Shown: positions 17,801 to 26,831, counted from the first letter of the stretch. The stretch: 64,000 nt of DNA from Austwickia sp. (GCA_016711265.1 JADJTI010000005.1:62001-126000), one strand, 5' to 3'. Notes: generated by a model not told the origin, from the sequence alone. Numbers and translations: made by a program.

Positions 17801-20112
17801 GTCAGGCTCCAGGGGCGGACGGCGTTGGCACGGTCGACGAGGGCGAACCGTTCGGTGGGCTCGGGGGTCAGGTCGGCCAGGTCCCGGTAGGCACGTTCCA
17901 GGGCGGCCCGCAGCGCCATCGACGTGGCGGGCACATCGCCGATGCGGATCTGGCCGGCATTGCCGTGGGTGATGACGTGCCGGAGCGCCTTGTCATAGAC
18001 GCCGATGTCAAACGCCAGCCGTTGCCGGGGATCCAGGGTGACCCCGCCGACGTCATCGATGGCGTCGGCCAGGTCGGTCAGGGTGCCCCGCTGGTTCATC
18101 AGCCCCGCGCGGACCCAGCGGGCGTGGGGGTGGGCCCGGCTGGCGGACGGCACCGCATCGAGCACCGTGATCGCCCCGTTCACGTCGCCGCGGGCCACCC
18201 GCGCCCTGGCGATCCCGAAGGCGGCGGGGGCGACGTACCCGGCGTCCGTGCGCAGGCAGGTCAGGTACTCCCCCTCTGCCAGCCCCGGCTGCCCCGCCGC
18301 CTCCGCGGCCAGGCCGAGCGCCAACCGCGGCGCGATCTCCCCGGGAACCTGGTCGCGTACCGCACCGAAGTAGTTCTGCGCCGCCGCGATAGCGGCACCG
18401 GACTCTTCGCGGGCCAGCGCGTCCAGGCCGAGCATCCAGGCGGCCCGCCAGTCCCACGGGTCGGCCTTGAGCATCGCGGCGGTAGCGGTGGCCACCAGGT
18501 CCGGCCGATCCGCCGCGAGCCCGCATCGGGCCTGGTCCAGCCAGACCTCGGGGGTGACCTGCGGAGCCCGACTCAACTCGTCGTACCTGGTCAGCGGCTC
18601 GCGGGCAGTCACCATCGACACCCAGTCGACCATCGGGTCGTGGTCGTCGGGTTTGAGCGTCGGCAGTTCCCGCCAGGTCAACGCCTCGCCCGAGACCGGC
18701 GGCGGGTCGAAGAACTGGGAGTGCGCGCTCTGAGTGGCGGCGGTGGCCGACCCGTCGCCGGCGAAGACCACCTGGCGCAGCACCCCCACCATCTGGGCCC
18801 GCAGTTCCTCCACGCTCAGGAATCGGTCGTCGGGATCCTCCGCGCAGGCTTTGGCCACCAGGCGGTAGAAGGCGTCGTACCGGGCGAACGCCGGCACCTG
18901 CGAGGTCGGCGGCAACGAGGTGGCGTATTCCTTCTGGTAGCCGCGGAACTCGAACGTCAGCACGGCCAGGGTCCGGCCGATCGTGTAGATGTCCGAGGCC
19001 ACCGACGGGCCGAGCTCGGGGACCTCCGGAGCCTGGTAGCCGAGCGTGCCGTAGATCGGCGACTCGGCGTCGTCGGCCCGGCGCACCCCGCCGAGGTCGA
19101 TGAGCTTGATGGCGTCCCCGACCTGGATGAGGTTGTCGGGTTTGAAGTCGCAGTAGATGAGCCCCAGCTCGTGCAGGTAACTGAACGCCGGCAGGATCTC
19201 CAGCACGTACGCCAGCGCCTGCGCCACCGGGAACGGGTCGTAGGACCCCTTGGCGGCCAGCCGCTGCTTGAGCAGCTGCTTCAACGACACCCCGCCGACG
19301 TACTCCATCACCGTGTACGCCGACCCCTGATGGGTGACCACGTTGTAGATCTCGACGATCAGCGGATGCTCGACCTGGGCCAGCACCTGCTGCTCGGCCA
19401 CCGCGGCGGCCAGGGCGTCCGCGTCGCCGGCGTTGAGCAGGCCCTTGAGCACCACCCAGCGCCCGGAGACGTTCTGGTCGCGGGCCAGGTAGATCCAGCC
19501 CAGGCCGCCGTGCGCCAACGCCCCGGCCACCTCGTACTGCCCGGCCACCAGGTCGCCGGGGGCCAGTTTGGGAGTGAAGTCGTATGGCGCCCGGCACTGC
19601 GGGCAGAACCCTTTGGTGCGTCCGGCGTCATCCTCGACCTTGGCCCGGCCTACCGGGGCGCCGCAGTTCGGGCAGGCGCGACGGTTCTGGGGGACCTGGG
19701 GATCGGTGAGTACGGCGGTCGCCGGGTCCACGGGGGCGACCGGTGGTACCTGGGTCAGGCCCATCCCCAGCCGGGAACCGACGCTGCGGCGTCCGGCCCG
19801 GACCCGTCGCCGGGCCGCGGCGGCCCGCAGCTGGGTGGCGCCGAGCCCGGCGCGTCCCTCGCGGGACCCGCGGGCACCTGGCGACGGGGTCAGGTGCGCG
19901 GGCTGGTCAACGCCTACCGCCAGGGCGCTGGAATCCGGCGTAGGCGCCGGCGGGGTCTCGGGCGTCGCTGGGGCCGCGGGCGTGGCCGGTGCTGCGGGCG
20001 TCGCTGGAGCAGCGGGCACCGCTGTGGCCCCCGGTCGCGGCTGCGGGGAACCGCAGATCGTGCAGTACTCGTCCTCGTACACCCCGGTGCACCCGGGCTC
20101 GACGCACCTCAT
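17797..20112 (-). CDS. pknG: PknG-type serine/threonine protein kinase
   Basis: Soluble kinase of 771 residues with PknG architecture. An extra N-terminal zinc ribbon (Cys3 to Cys20, ending YCTICG) is followed by a low-complexity Pro/Ala linker. The rubredoxin-like zinc site uses Cys147/Cys150 and Cys170/Cys173. The kinase domain has the glycine loop GALAHGGLGWIYL, Lys223, the catalytic loop YCDFKPDN (Asp322, Asn327) and DLG at 339-341 in place of DFG. The C-terminal third is a TPR-like helical domain. In mycobacteria and corynebacteria PknG phosphorylates a small FHA protein (GarA/OdhI) to tune 2-oxoglutarate and glutamate metabolism. Overlaps both neighbours by 4 bp (ATGA). Confidence 0.94.
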   Translation of the reverse strand: MRCVEPGCTGVYEDEYCTICGSPQPRPGATAVPAAPATPAAPATPAAPATPETPPAPTPDSSALAVGVDQPAHLTPSPGARGSREGRAGLGATQLRAAAARRRVRAGRRSVGSRLGMGLTQVPPVAPVDPATAVLTDPQVPQNRRACPNCGAPVGRAKVEDDAGRTKGFCPQCRAPYDFTPKLAPGDLVAGQYEVAGALAHGGLGWIYLARDQNVSGRWVVLKGLLNAGDADALAAAVAEQQVLAQVEHPLIVEIYNVVTHQGSAYTVMEYVGGVSLKQLLKQRLAAKGSYDPFPVAQALAYVLEILPAFSYLHELGLIYCDFKPDNLIQVGDAIKLIDLGGVRRADDAESPIYGTLGYQAPEVPELGPSVASDIYTIGRTLAVLTFEFRGYQKEYATSLPPTSQVPAFARYDAFYRLVAKACAEDPDDRFLSVEELRAQMVGVLRQVVFAGDGSATAATQSAHSQFFDPPPVSGEALTWRELPTLKPDDHDPMVDWVSMVTAREPLTRYDELSRAPQVTPEVWLDQARCGLAADRPDLVATATAAMLKADPWDWRAAWMLGLDALAREESGAAIAAAQNYFGAVRDQVPGEIAPRLALGLAAEAAGQPGLAEGEYLTCLRTDAGYVAPAAFGIARARVARGDVNGAITVLDAVPSASRAHPHARWVRAGLMNQRGTLTDLADAIDDVGGVTLDPRQRLAFDIGVYDKALRHVITHGNAGQIRIGDVPATSMALRAALERAYRDLADLTPEPTERFALVDRANAVRPWSLT

Positions 20113-21269
20113 CGACCTTCACCTCGTGGCTGCAGGTAGCCGTCCACGGCGGCCAGCAGCGACCGCGCGTGATCCAGATCGGCGGGAACCTCGGCCAGGG
20201 CCGCTTCCGCGCGGTGTAGCAGGGGGCCGACGTCGTCCCGGGCCCGCTGCGGGGCGGCCGCCAGCCGGTCGGCGTACCCCTGGGCCCGCCGGCGGAGGTC
20301 GTCGTGGGCCTGCAGGGCCGCGGCGTACACCCGATGGGCCTGGTCCAGGGCCTGACCTACCAGGGTGAGCCGTTGCTGGTACGCCGTCAGCGCGGCGGGA
20401 TCGCTCGGGACCTCGCCGAGGGCCAGCACGTCGGGGATACCCAGCGTGGGCGCGGGAACGACGTTGGACTGGGCCCGAACCGCCAAGGCGCGCACCGCCT
20501 GGCCCTGCGCGGCCAGCTCCGCGCGCCGGGCGGTGGCCCGCTGGTGCTCGCCCCGGGCCCGGTCGCGGGCGGAGGCGGCGACGATGAGGTCACGCTCGGC
20601 GGTGGCCGCCGCCAGCTCCAGCGGGGGGATCAGGCCGCCGACGTCGGCGCCCCGGCGGGCGCGTTCGGTGACGTCGGAGAGCCGGCGGTCGAGGTCGTCC
20701 AGGGTGGCCGAGCCCGACAGCCGCTGCTCGGTGGGGATCAGGGCGACCTGGTCCCGGATGCGTTCGACCTGTTGGCGAAGATCCTGCAGCCGGTCGGCCA
20801 CGTCCGGTTCGGCGCCGTCCAGCCGCAGCCTGGCCCGCAGCGATCCGGCCAGGGAGTCCGAGAGCCGGCAGGCCTCGGGCACCGTGACGGCCATCCCGCC
20901 GGGGCCCGCGCTCTGGTCGAGGCGGCCCCAGATCAGGGTCACCACGTGGCGTCGGCCCGCCTCGTCGAGCCGCCCGGAGTCCCAGGCCGCCAGCAGCAGG
21001 TCGTGGCGGCCCGCGACGGCCTGCCAAAGGGTCATGGACAGCAGGACATCGCTGGTCAACGCGTCGCCGTCGGGGGCCTGGAGGGCGGCCTGATCGAGGG
21101 CGTCCAGCTCGGCCTTGCGCCGGTCCCGCCAGTGACCGAGGTCCTCCAGATACCGCATGAGCTGATCGGGTGGTACATCCTGGCCGAGCCCGCCGGGGGC
21201 GGCGGGCGCGACGGCGTACCGGGTTGCGGGGCCGGGGGAGGGGCTCATCGCCGGCTCACGCTGGCTCAT
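20109..21269 (-). CDS. Helical coiled-coil protein of the PknG operon
   Basis: Protein of 386 residues that I do not recognise. It is almost wholly alpha-helical and rich in Arg, Ala, Leu and Asp. Likely coiled-coil stretches lie at about 125-170 (VADRLQDLRQQVERIRDQV) and 185-260, with another near the C-terminus. No signal peptide or membrane helix. It lies between the GlnX-like membrane protein (6 bp gap) and pknG (ATGA overlap), so it is surely co-expressed. It may act as a cytoplasmic linker between membrane sensor and kinase; that role is an inference from position only. Confidence 0.8.
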   Translation of the reverse strand: MSQREPAMSPSPGPATRYAVAPAAPGGLGQDVPPDQLMRYLEDLGHWRDRRKAELDALDQAALQAPDGDALTSDVLLSMTLWQAVAGRHDLLLAAWDSGRLDEAGRRHVVTLIWGRLDQSAGPGGMAVTVPEACRLSDSLAGSLRARLRLDGAEPDVADRLQDLRQQVERIRDQVALIPTEQRLSGSATLDDLDRRLSDVTERARRGADVGGLIPPLELAAATAERDLIVAASARDRARGEHQRATARRAELAAQGQAVRALAVRAQSNVVPAPTLGIPDVLALGEVPSDPAALTAYQQRLTLVGQALDQAHRVYAAALQAHDDLRRRAQGYADRLAAAPQRARDDVGPLLHRAEAALAEVPADLDHARSLLAAVDGYLQPRGEGR

Positions 21270-21275
21270 GGTTGT

Positions 21276-22640
21276 TCACCGGTACTCCCGCAGACGGCGG
21301 CCGATCCCGACCCAGGCTGCCCCGGCGGCGACCAGCCCGGCCACCAACGCCGTACCTGATTCCAGGTAAGCGGGGTCCCCCACGGAGTTGGTCAGCCCCC
21401 GGGCTGCCACGGCCTGCGCGGTTCGGGTGACGCTCAGGACGTTGGAGAAGGCCTCGGTACTCGCGGTCAGCGCCGCGACGCGCTCGGTGACCGGCGAGCG
21501 GGTGCGGACGAGGGGGGCGTGCTGGGTGGTGTACGCCCGCCACGCGGCGGTGAACTCCGAACCCATGGTCCGCGCGTTCCCGGTGATCTGCCCGGACCTC
21601 TCCTGCCACTCCCGCTGGGCCGCCGCCGGGTCTCCTCCGGGGAGCACACTGGACAACTCGGTTCGGCGCAGCTGGTAGAGCTGCTCGGACAGCTGCCCCA
21701 CCCGGGTGGCCTGCCGGACACTGACCTCGGGGGAGTCGCCGAAGGAGATGCCGGGCACGGTGGCCATGGCGGTCACCCCGAGGGTGAGGAGGGTCGCCAG
21801 GGCCAGCCCCGGGTTGACGATCCGGTGCGTCTTGCGCGCCAGCCACGCGGAGGTCAGCACCAGAGCGACGGTGCTCAGCCCGCCGACGAGGATGACCAGG
21901 GCGCGGCCCCCCGCGCGGCCGCCCACAGCGTCGTCGCTGCCGAGCCGGGTGAGCCCGGCGGCGCTGACCGTCTGCAGCGGCGTCAGGATCCGGGTCTGGG
22001 CGTCCGCCCCCAGCCGCCGGTAGCTGGCCGACGCGGCCTCGACCGGAGACCTGGCCGGTGACGTGGCCGAGCCGGCCGGGGGGGTCAGGGTTCGTTCCAT
22101 CGATGTCGCGTACGACGTCATGGCGTTCACGGCGCTCGGCAGCTCCGGGAGAGCGCCGGCGGCGCCAGCGGCCTGGACGACGTAGGGGCCGACCTCCTGG
22201 GATCGCGCGGTGTAGCGCCCCCGCCAGCGGTTCAGGCGTTCGGTGCGCTCGGGGCTCGGCGCCGATGAGTCGATGGCCTGCAGCGCCAGGTAGCTGCCGG
22301 CCAGCAGGTCGGCGTCCCGGAAAGTGTGTAGTGCCTCTGATACATAGCGGTGTTGGTCGATGACGGCGTACGGGGACTGCTGGAGGCCGTCCAGACCGAC
22401 GAGGCCGCTGGCCGCCAGCCCGGTCAGGACGCACGCGATCGGCGCGGCGGCGCGCAGTTTACGCAGGTCGACCGGCATCCGGGAGCCCTGGGCGGGGCCT
22501 GCAGACAGACCTGCAGTCGTCGTGATCCCGGTCTGCGGCGTGGCGGCGACGTTCGGTGTGGGCAGCGGGGTGGCGACCGTAGGGGTGGGTACGCCGGCCG
22601 GCTGGGGGGCGGCAGCGGGCATACCGGGGGTCAGGCTCAT
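21276..22640 (-). CDS. GlnX-like membrane sensor protein
   Basis: Membrane protein of 454 residues. A Pro/Thr-rich cytoplasmic N-terminus (1-75) precedes four hydrophobic helices at about 82-100, 245-267, 275-297 and 433-450. Between them are two extracytoplasmic helical domains of about 140 residues each, the layout of GlnX, the membrane partner of PknG in the glnH-glnX-pknG pathway. The first extracellular domain begins with DGLQQSPYAVIDQHR. No glnH (periplasmic amino-acid-binding protein) is nearby. It overlaps the AAA+ gene by ATGA. Family assignment rests on topology and context, not on a strict motif. Confidence 0.72.
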   Translation of the reverse strand: MSLTPGMPAAAPQPAGVPTPTVATPLPTPNVAATPQTGITTTAGLSAGPAQGSRMPVDLRKLRAAAPIACVLTGLAASGLVGLDGLQQSPYAVIDQHRYVSEALHTFRDADLLAGSYLALQAIDSSAPSPERTERLNRWRGRYTARSQEVGPYVVQAAGAAGALPELPSAVNAMTSYATSMERTLTPPAGSATSPARSPVEAASASYRRLGADAQTRILTPLQTVSAAGLTRLGSDDAVGGRAGGRALVILVGGLSTVALVLTSAWLARKTHRIVNPGLALATLLTLGVTAMATVPGISFGDSPEVSVRQATRVGQLSEQLYQLRRTELSSVLPGGDPAAAQREWQERSGQITGNARTMGSEFTAAWRAYTTQHAPLVRTRSPVTERVAALTASTEAFSNVLSVTRTAQAVAARGLTNSVGDPAYLESGTALVAGLVAAGAAWVGIGRRLREYR

Positions 22641-24412
22641 GCGGGGTCCACCCCCTGATCGGCGTCGGCGTCAGCCACGGCGGGCGGGTGCTCATCCGGT
22701 CGGTCTTCGAGATCCACGACCTCCAGGGTGCGCAGCTCCTCCAGGGTCGGGTCGTCGGCGTCCCGCAGCCGCCAGGCGTGGTGGCTGATCGCCGCCTCGA
22801 GGGTGTTGCGCGCGAACCGGCCGTTGCCGAACGTCTCGTCCCGGGCGGTCGCGGCCAGGATCTCGCGGAACCGCGTCAGCGCCGCCGGCGACCAGTCGTA
22901 GTCGTTCCTGGCGGCCAGCGACACGAGGATCTGGGTCACTTCCTCGTCGGTGTAGTCGGCGAAGGTGATCGTCGTGCGGAATCGGCTGGCCAGCCCGGGG
23001 TTGGACTCGATCCAGCGGCGCATCGGTCCCGGGTAACCGGCGACGATGATCACCAGGTCGTCGCGGTGGTCCTCCATCTCCTTGACGAGGGTGTCCACGG
23101 CCTCCTGGCTGTACTGGTCGCCCATCAGCGCGTACGCCTCGTCGATGAACAGCACCCCGCCGAGGGCGGAGGCCACCACGTCGCTGGTCTTGGTGGCGGT
23201 CTGGCCCAGGTACCCGGCGACCAGCTCGCCTCGGTCCACCTCGATCAGCTGGCCCTTGGCGAGCAGCCCCAGGGCCCGGTAGATCCCGCCGACCAGCCGC
23301 GCGACGGTCGTCTTGCCGGTGCCGGGGTTGCCGACGAAGACCAGGTGCCGGGTCAGCGAGGCGGATTTCAGGCCGGCCTGCTCGCGTTTGGCCTCCATCT
23401 TCAGCAGGGCCACTTGACGGTGGACTTCCCGTTTGACCTCGGCCAGGCCGATGAGCGCGTCCAGTTCGGCCAGCAGTTCCTCGACGGACTTCTCCGGTTC
23501 CGCGGGTGCCGCGCCGTCCTGGGTGTCGGCCGCATCCTCGGCGGCGGGCGCCGCGGCGTCGGTGGCGGGGTCGGTGGGTACGCCCGGTGCGCCCGGGGTG
23601 GGATTCGCCTGAGTGGGTGGCATGGTGGGTGGCATGGTGGGTGGCATGGTGGGTGGCATGCGGTACGCCGCTGGCAGGTCGCCGAGCTGATCGAAGTCGC
23701 TCGGGGGGCTGGGGACCTCGTCCCGACCGCCGAGCAGCGGGCCGCGCAGCAGGTCGCGAGTGGCCTGCTGGAGCGCGTTGAGCTGCTGCAGGACGTCGTG
23801 CCCGCGGCCGGTGGCCGCTCGGATCTGATCGGAGACGCCTGCCTCGCCCGTGCCTTTACCGCCGAGGGCGCCCAGATCCAGGGCCGATCCGCCGCGTAAT
23901 CCCCCGGGGACGGTGTCCGGTGGCAGGGCCGTCGCGCCGCCGCCGCCCGGTCCCATGCCTGCGCCCATGCCCGCGCCCGCTCCTGCGCCAGTCCGCGGGC
24001 CGCCGGCCGCGCTGAGCTGGGCCGCCCCGGCGACGGTGGCCTTGCCGACGGCTCCGGCGCCCGCCCCCTCGATCGTGCAGGCCGCGGTGGCCACATCGGC
24101 CAGGGCGTGCGCGTACCGCCAGGACAGCGGGGAACCGTCCGCGACCAGGGCCGCGAGCAGCGCCGTGGGGCCGGCGGCGTATCGACGACCGCGCGGGGCG
24201 GCGGCGAAGAAGTCGGCCGGCTCGGCGCCCACAATCTGCGCCCAGTGCCGGTGGACCTGGCTGGGACCGGCCTGCTCCAGAACTGCGGCGGCCAACGCCA
24301 GGCCCTCCTGACGGGCCACGGCCGGGTTCAGCCCTGCCTGGTCGGCCAGGTCGGCCAGCGCGGCCAGGGCGTCCCGCAAGGGCGCGGGGGTCGGGGATTG
24401 CTGGCCGGTCAT
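22637..24412 (-). CDS. CbxX/CfqX-type AAA+ ATPase
   Basis: ATPase of 591 residues. The N-terminal 300 residues hold a helical domain followed by Gly/Ala/Pro-rich linker, including four tandem MPPT units. The AAA+ module (about 315-560) shows ALIGLAEVKREV, Walker A GNPGTGKTT, Walker B VLFIDEAYAL, a sensor-1 region in VIIVAGYPGPM and the Arg finger region LASRFRTTITF. This is the CbbX/SpoVK/EccA clade, which remodels protein complexes. In this operon it may remodel TelA or the kinase assembly. ATGA overlaps on both sides show tight translational coupling. Confidence 0.9.
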   Translation of the reverse strand: MTGQQSPTPAPLRDALAALADLADQAGLNPAVARQEGLALAAAVLEQAGPSQVHRHWAQIVGAEPADFFAAAPRGRRYAAGPTALLAALVADGSPLSWRYAHALADVATAACTIEGAGAGAVGKATVAGAAQLSAAGGPRTGAGAGAGMGAGMGPGGGGATALPPDTVPGGLRGGSALDLGALGGKGTGEAGVSDQIRAATGRGHDVLQQLNALQQATRDLLRGPLLGGRDEVPSPPSDFDQLGDLPAAYRMPPTMPPTMPPTMPPTQANPTPGAPGVPTDPATDAAAPAAEDAADTQDGAAPAEPEKSVEELLAELDALIGLAEVKREVHRQVALLKMEAKREQAGLKSASLTRHLVFVGNPGTGKTTVARLVGGIYRALGLLAKGQLIEVDRGELVAGYLGQTATKTSDVVASALGGVLFIDEAYALMGDQYSQEAVDTLVKEMEDHRDDLVIIVAGYPGPMRRWIESNPGLASRFRTTITFADYTDEEVTQILVSLAARNDYDWSPAALTRFREILAATARDETFGNGRFARNTLEAAISHHAWRLRDADDPTLEELRTLEVVDLEDRPDEHPPAVADADADQGVDPA

Positions 24413-25089
24413 CGGGGTCCTGCCGGGTCGGGGGGTGTGTCGAGGTCGAGGGGGTTGGCGCTCGCGGCAGGAGCCTCGATGGCCTCAGGTGACGCAAGTC
24501 CCACCGGGGCCTGGATGGCTTCGGGGGGCGTCAAGGCGGACCCGGGCGGCGGCGGGATCGGCACGTCCGCGCCCACGGTGAGTGCCGGCGTACCGGCTGG
24601 TCCGAACTTCTCTGCCAGGAAACGGCCGTGCGCGACCAGCGCGATGGCGTCGTCGCGGCAGACCGCGTCGAACACCTCGTCCATCGTGCGACCCAGCAGG
24701 TCCAACTGGTCGACCAGCACCATCAGCGACGTCTTGCCCGCATCGACCGGGCGGGTGTCGGCGAACCGGCGCGGCAGCCGCAGGTAGCCGCCCACGGCCT
24801 CGGGCAGGTAGTCCGTGGCGGTGGCCATCACCGAGTACGCCAGGGGGCTGCCCGCTCCCAGGGCGTCCAGCCGGGGAATGGTGTCGCGGATCGCGGCGGT
24901 GATCCGGTGGACCCGGGCGACCACGACCGAGGGGACGCCGGCGTCGGTCATCGAGGTGTCGGTGCGGTCCAGGGCCGCGCGCAGGTCGTCGGCGGTCGGC
25001 GGCGCCGGCAGGATCAACCGCTGTGCGGCCTTGGCCTCCTCGCCGTTACCCCGGCCGCCGAGGCGGGCCCAAAAATCCCCGAGTGCCAT
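24409..25089 (-). CDS. TelA-associated protein, XpaC-like
   Basis: Protein of 226 residues without a sure family match. The central segment (DYLPEAVGGYLRLP, then a helix around DLLGRTMDEVFDAV and HGRFLAEKF) resembles the C-terminal half of XpaC proteins, which are encoded next to telA in Firmicutes. The C-terminal 60 residues are a disordered Pro/Ala tail. It sits 42 bp after telA and overlaps the AAA+ gene by ATGA. The XpaC relation is my reading of pattern and position and needs a profile comparison. Confidence 0.6.
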   Translation of the reverse strand: MALGDFWARLGGRGNGEEAKAAQRLILPAPPTADDLRAALDRTDTSMTDAGVPSVVVARVHRITAAIRDTIPRLDALGAGSPLAYSVMATATDYLPEAVGGYLRLPRRFADTRPVDAGKTSLMVLVDQLDLLGRTMDEVFDAVCRDDAIALVAHGRFLAEKFGPAGTPALTVGADVPIPPPPGSALTPPEAIQAPVGLASPEAIEAPAASANPLDLDTPPDPAGPR

Positions 25090-25131
25090 GGGTGCGTCAC
25101 CGGCTCCCCGGCGCCGACCGGCACGGCTGGC

Positions 25132-26358
25132 TCATGACCGCCCCGAGGTGATGTCCAACGACCCGGACTGGATGCGGGTGTCGGTGCGCTGCACGCGTTC
25201 GAGGTAGGTGCGTGACTTGGCCACCTCGCCCTCGAGGGTGCCGATGGTCTGGGCCATCGTGTCCAGCGCCTGCACCCGGAAGGTGTCGATGGCGTCCATG
25301 GTTTCGTAGATGTTCTGGAAGGCGGCCTGCAACTGGGGGAGCCCCAGGGTGGAAGACGCCGCCTGCTCCTGGATCTTGATCGAGTTGTCTTTGAGCATCT
25401 GGCTGGACCGTTCGATGAGCGCCGAGGTAGTCGTGTTCAGCGCGGTGATCTGCTCCAACACCAGCTTCTGGTTGTTCAGCGCCTGGGCGATGATGATGGC
25501 CGTCCGCAGCGCCGACACCGTCGTCGTGGTCGCCCGGTCGACGCCCTTGATGAGCTCGATGTTGTTCTTGATGATGATGTCGATGGCCAGGTAGTTCTGG
25601 ATCGAGACGGCGAGCTGGGTCAGCAGGTCCTGGTGCTTCTGGCGGACGTAGAACAGCACGTCCTCACGCATCGCCTTGGCCTTGTCGGGGTCGCTCACGT
25701 CCAGGTCGGCGATCTGCGCCGAGAGCTTGGCGTCCAAGTGCTCGGCGATGTAGATGTACTGGTTGATACGGCCCATTGAGGCCCACAGGTTCTGCTTCTC
25801 CAGGTTCAGTGCCGCGTTGTCCTTGGCGAGCTCGTCCTGGCCGTTGCGGAGCGCGTGCAGGATGCCGTCCAGGTGCTTCTGCGCCGACTCGTACCGGCGG
25901 AAATAGTCGGTGAGCTTGTCGCCGAACGGGATGAACCCGAGGATCTTCTTGGGCACACTCGCGCCCTTGGGGTCCAGATCCTCGACGGTGTGCCGCAGCT
26001 CCAGCAGCGTCTTGGCCACGGTCGAACCCTCGGCCACCCCGCCCTCCTTGAGCGCCTTGACCGGGGCCTTGAGCAGCCGGTTGGAGGTCTCGGCGGCGGA
26101 GCGGATGTCCGCATCCCCCATGGTCCGTACGTCGGCCGCCTTGGCCGCGAAGTCGGGGGACTTGGTCTGCGCGCTGGAGAGGGCGTGCACGAACTGGTCC
26201 ACCTTGGCGTCCAGGGCCGGCATCACCGCCGGGTCCACGGCCGGGGCCATCGTTGGGGCCGAGGTTGCGGCGACCGGCGCAGGCGCCGGAGGGGCCTCAA
26301 GCCGCAGTACCGGCTCGGCGGCGGCGACGCCTGCAGGTGGCTGCAGTGGCTCGGTCAT
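25132..26358 (-). CDS. telA: TelA family toxic-anion resistance protein
   Basis: Cytoplasmic helical protein of 408 residues typical of TelA. A Pro/Ala leader (1-45) is followed by the helical core with the family stretches GFIPFGDKLTDYFRRYESAQ, LWASMGRINQYIYIAE and NYLAIDIIIKNNIELIKGVDRATTTTVSALRTA. TelA proteins are linked to tellurite and other envelope or metal stress, but their biochemistry is unknown. The start was placed at the ATG at 26356-26358 with an AAGGGGGG Shine-Dalgarno, instead of the upstream in-frame extension that runs through tandem repeats. First gene of the nine-gene operon. Confidence 0.92.
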   Translation of the reverse strand: MTEPLQPPAGVAAAEPVLRLEAPPAPAPVAATSAPTMAPAVDPAVMPALDAKVDQFVHALSSAQTKSPDFAAKAADVRTMGDADIRSAAETSNRLLKAPVKALKEGGVAEGSTVAKTLLELRHTVEDLDPKGASVPKKILGFIPFGDKLTDYFRRYESAQKHLDGILHALRNGQDELAKDNAALNLEKQNLWASMGRINQYIYIAEHLDAKLSAQIADLDVSDPDKAKAMREDVLFYVRQKHQDLLTQLAVSIQNYLAIDIIIKNNIELIKGVDRATTTTVSALRTAIIIAQALNNQKLVLEQITALNTTTSALIERSSQMLKDNSIKIQEQAASSTLGLPQLQAAFQNIYETMDAIDTFRVQALDTMAQTIGTLEGEVAKSRTYLERVQRTDTRIQSGSLDITSGRS

Positions 26359-26415
26359 CGTGGTGTGCCCCCTTCGGTGGCGTGCTTCTGTGCTCACAGG
26401 TCCTACGTCGTACCG

Positions 26416-26471
26416 GTGGTGCTGATCGGGTGGTGCTGATCGGGTGGTGCTGGTCCAATGGTGCTGGTCCA
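26416..26471. repeat. Four 14-bp tandem repeats upstream of the telA operon
   Basis: Two copies of GTGGTGCTGATCGG are followed by two copies differing mainly as GTGGTGCTGGTCCA and ATGGTGCTGGTCCA. The array lies 58-113 bp before the telA start, where promoter or operator sites are expected. In the operon's direction the shared core reads CAGCACCA. Could be an iterated operator or a slipped repeat. The rest of 26472-26831 shows no gene. Confidence 0.6.
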
Positions 26472-26831
26472 ACTGACGGGCCTCGTCCACCGTGCCCGAC
26501 AGCGGCCGATCCACGCCATGCGGGAGAACCCCGAGTCGCCCCGGTGGCTTCCCGCTCCATCGCGATGCTTACCCCAGTCTGCCTTTTCTCACCCCGTGGA
26601 CCGATCCGTGATCCACCGCCGACAGCGGGTGTCAGCGAACGTCGCAGGGCGCCAAGGCGTCTGATCGCCGGCCGCGGATGGGCGTCCGAGCGGTGGACGG
26701 TGGAGTGTAACGGACGATCGTCTCACTCGATCAACGGCCACCTGCTCCGTTCTTTGCGGCGCCGGTCGATGGGGGTACGACCCGACACAGAGAGCCCTGG
26801 AGTCCTTGGGGCAACCACAGGAGCCGCCGTC

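Noticed and set aside
14188..26358. Type VII secretion locus (because of the EccA-like AAA+ protein)
   Set aside because: No EccB/C/D/E, mycosin or WXG100 genes are present; the ATPase is in a signalling operon.
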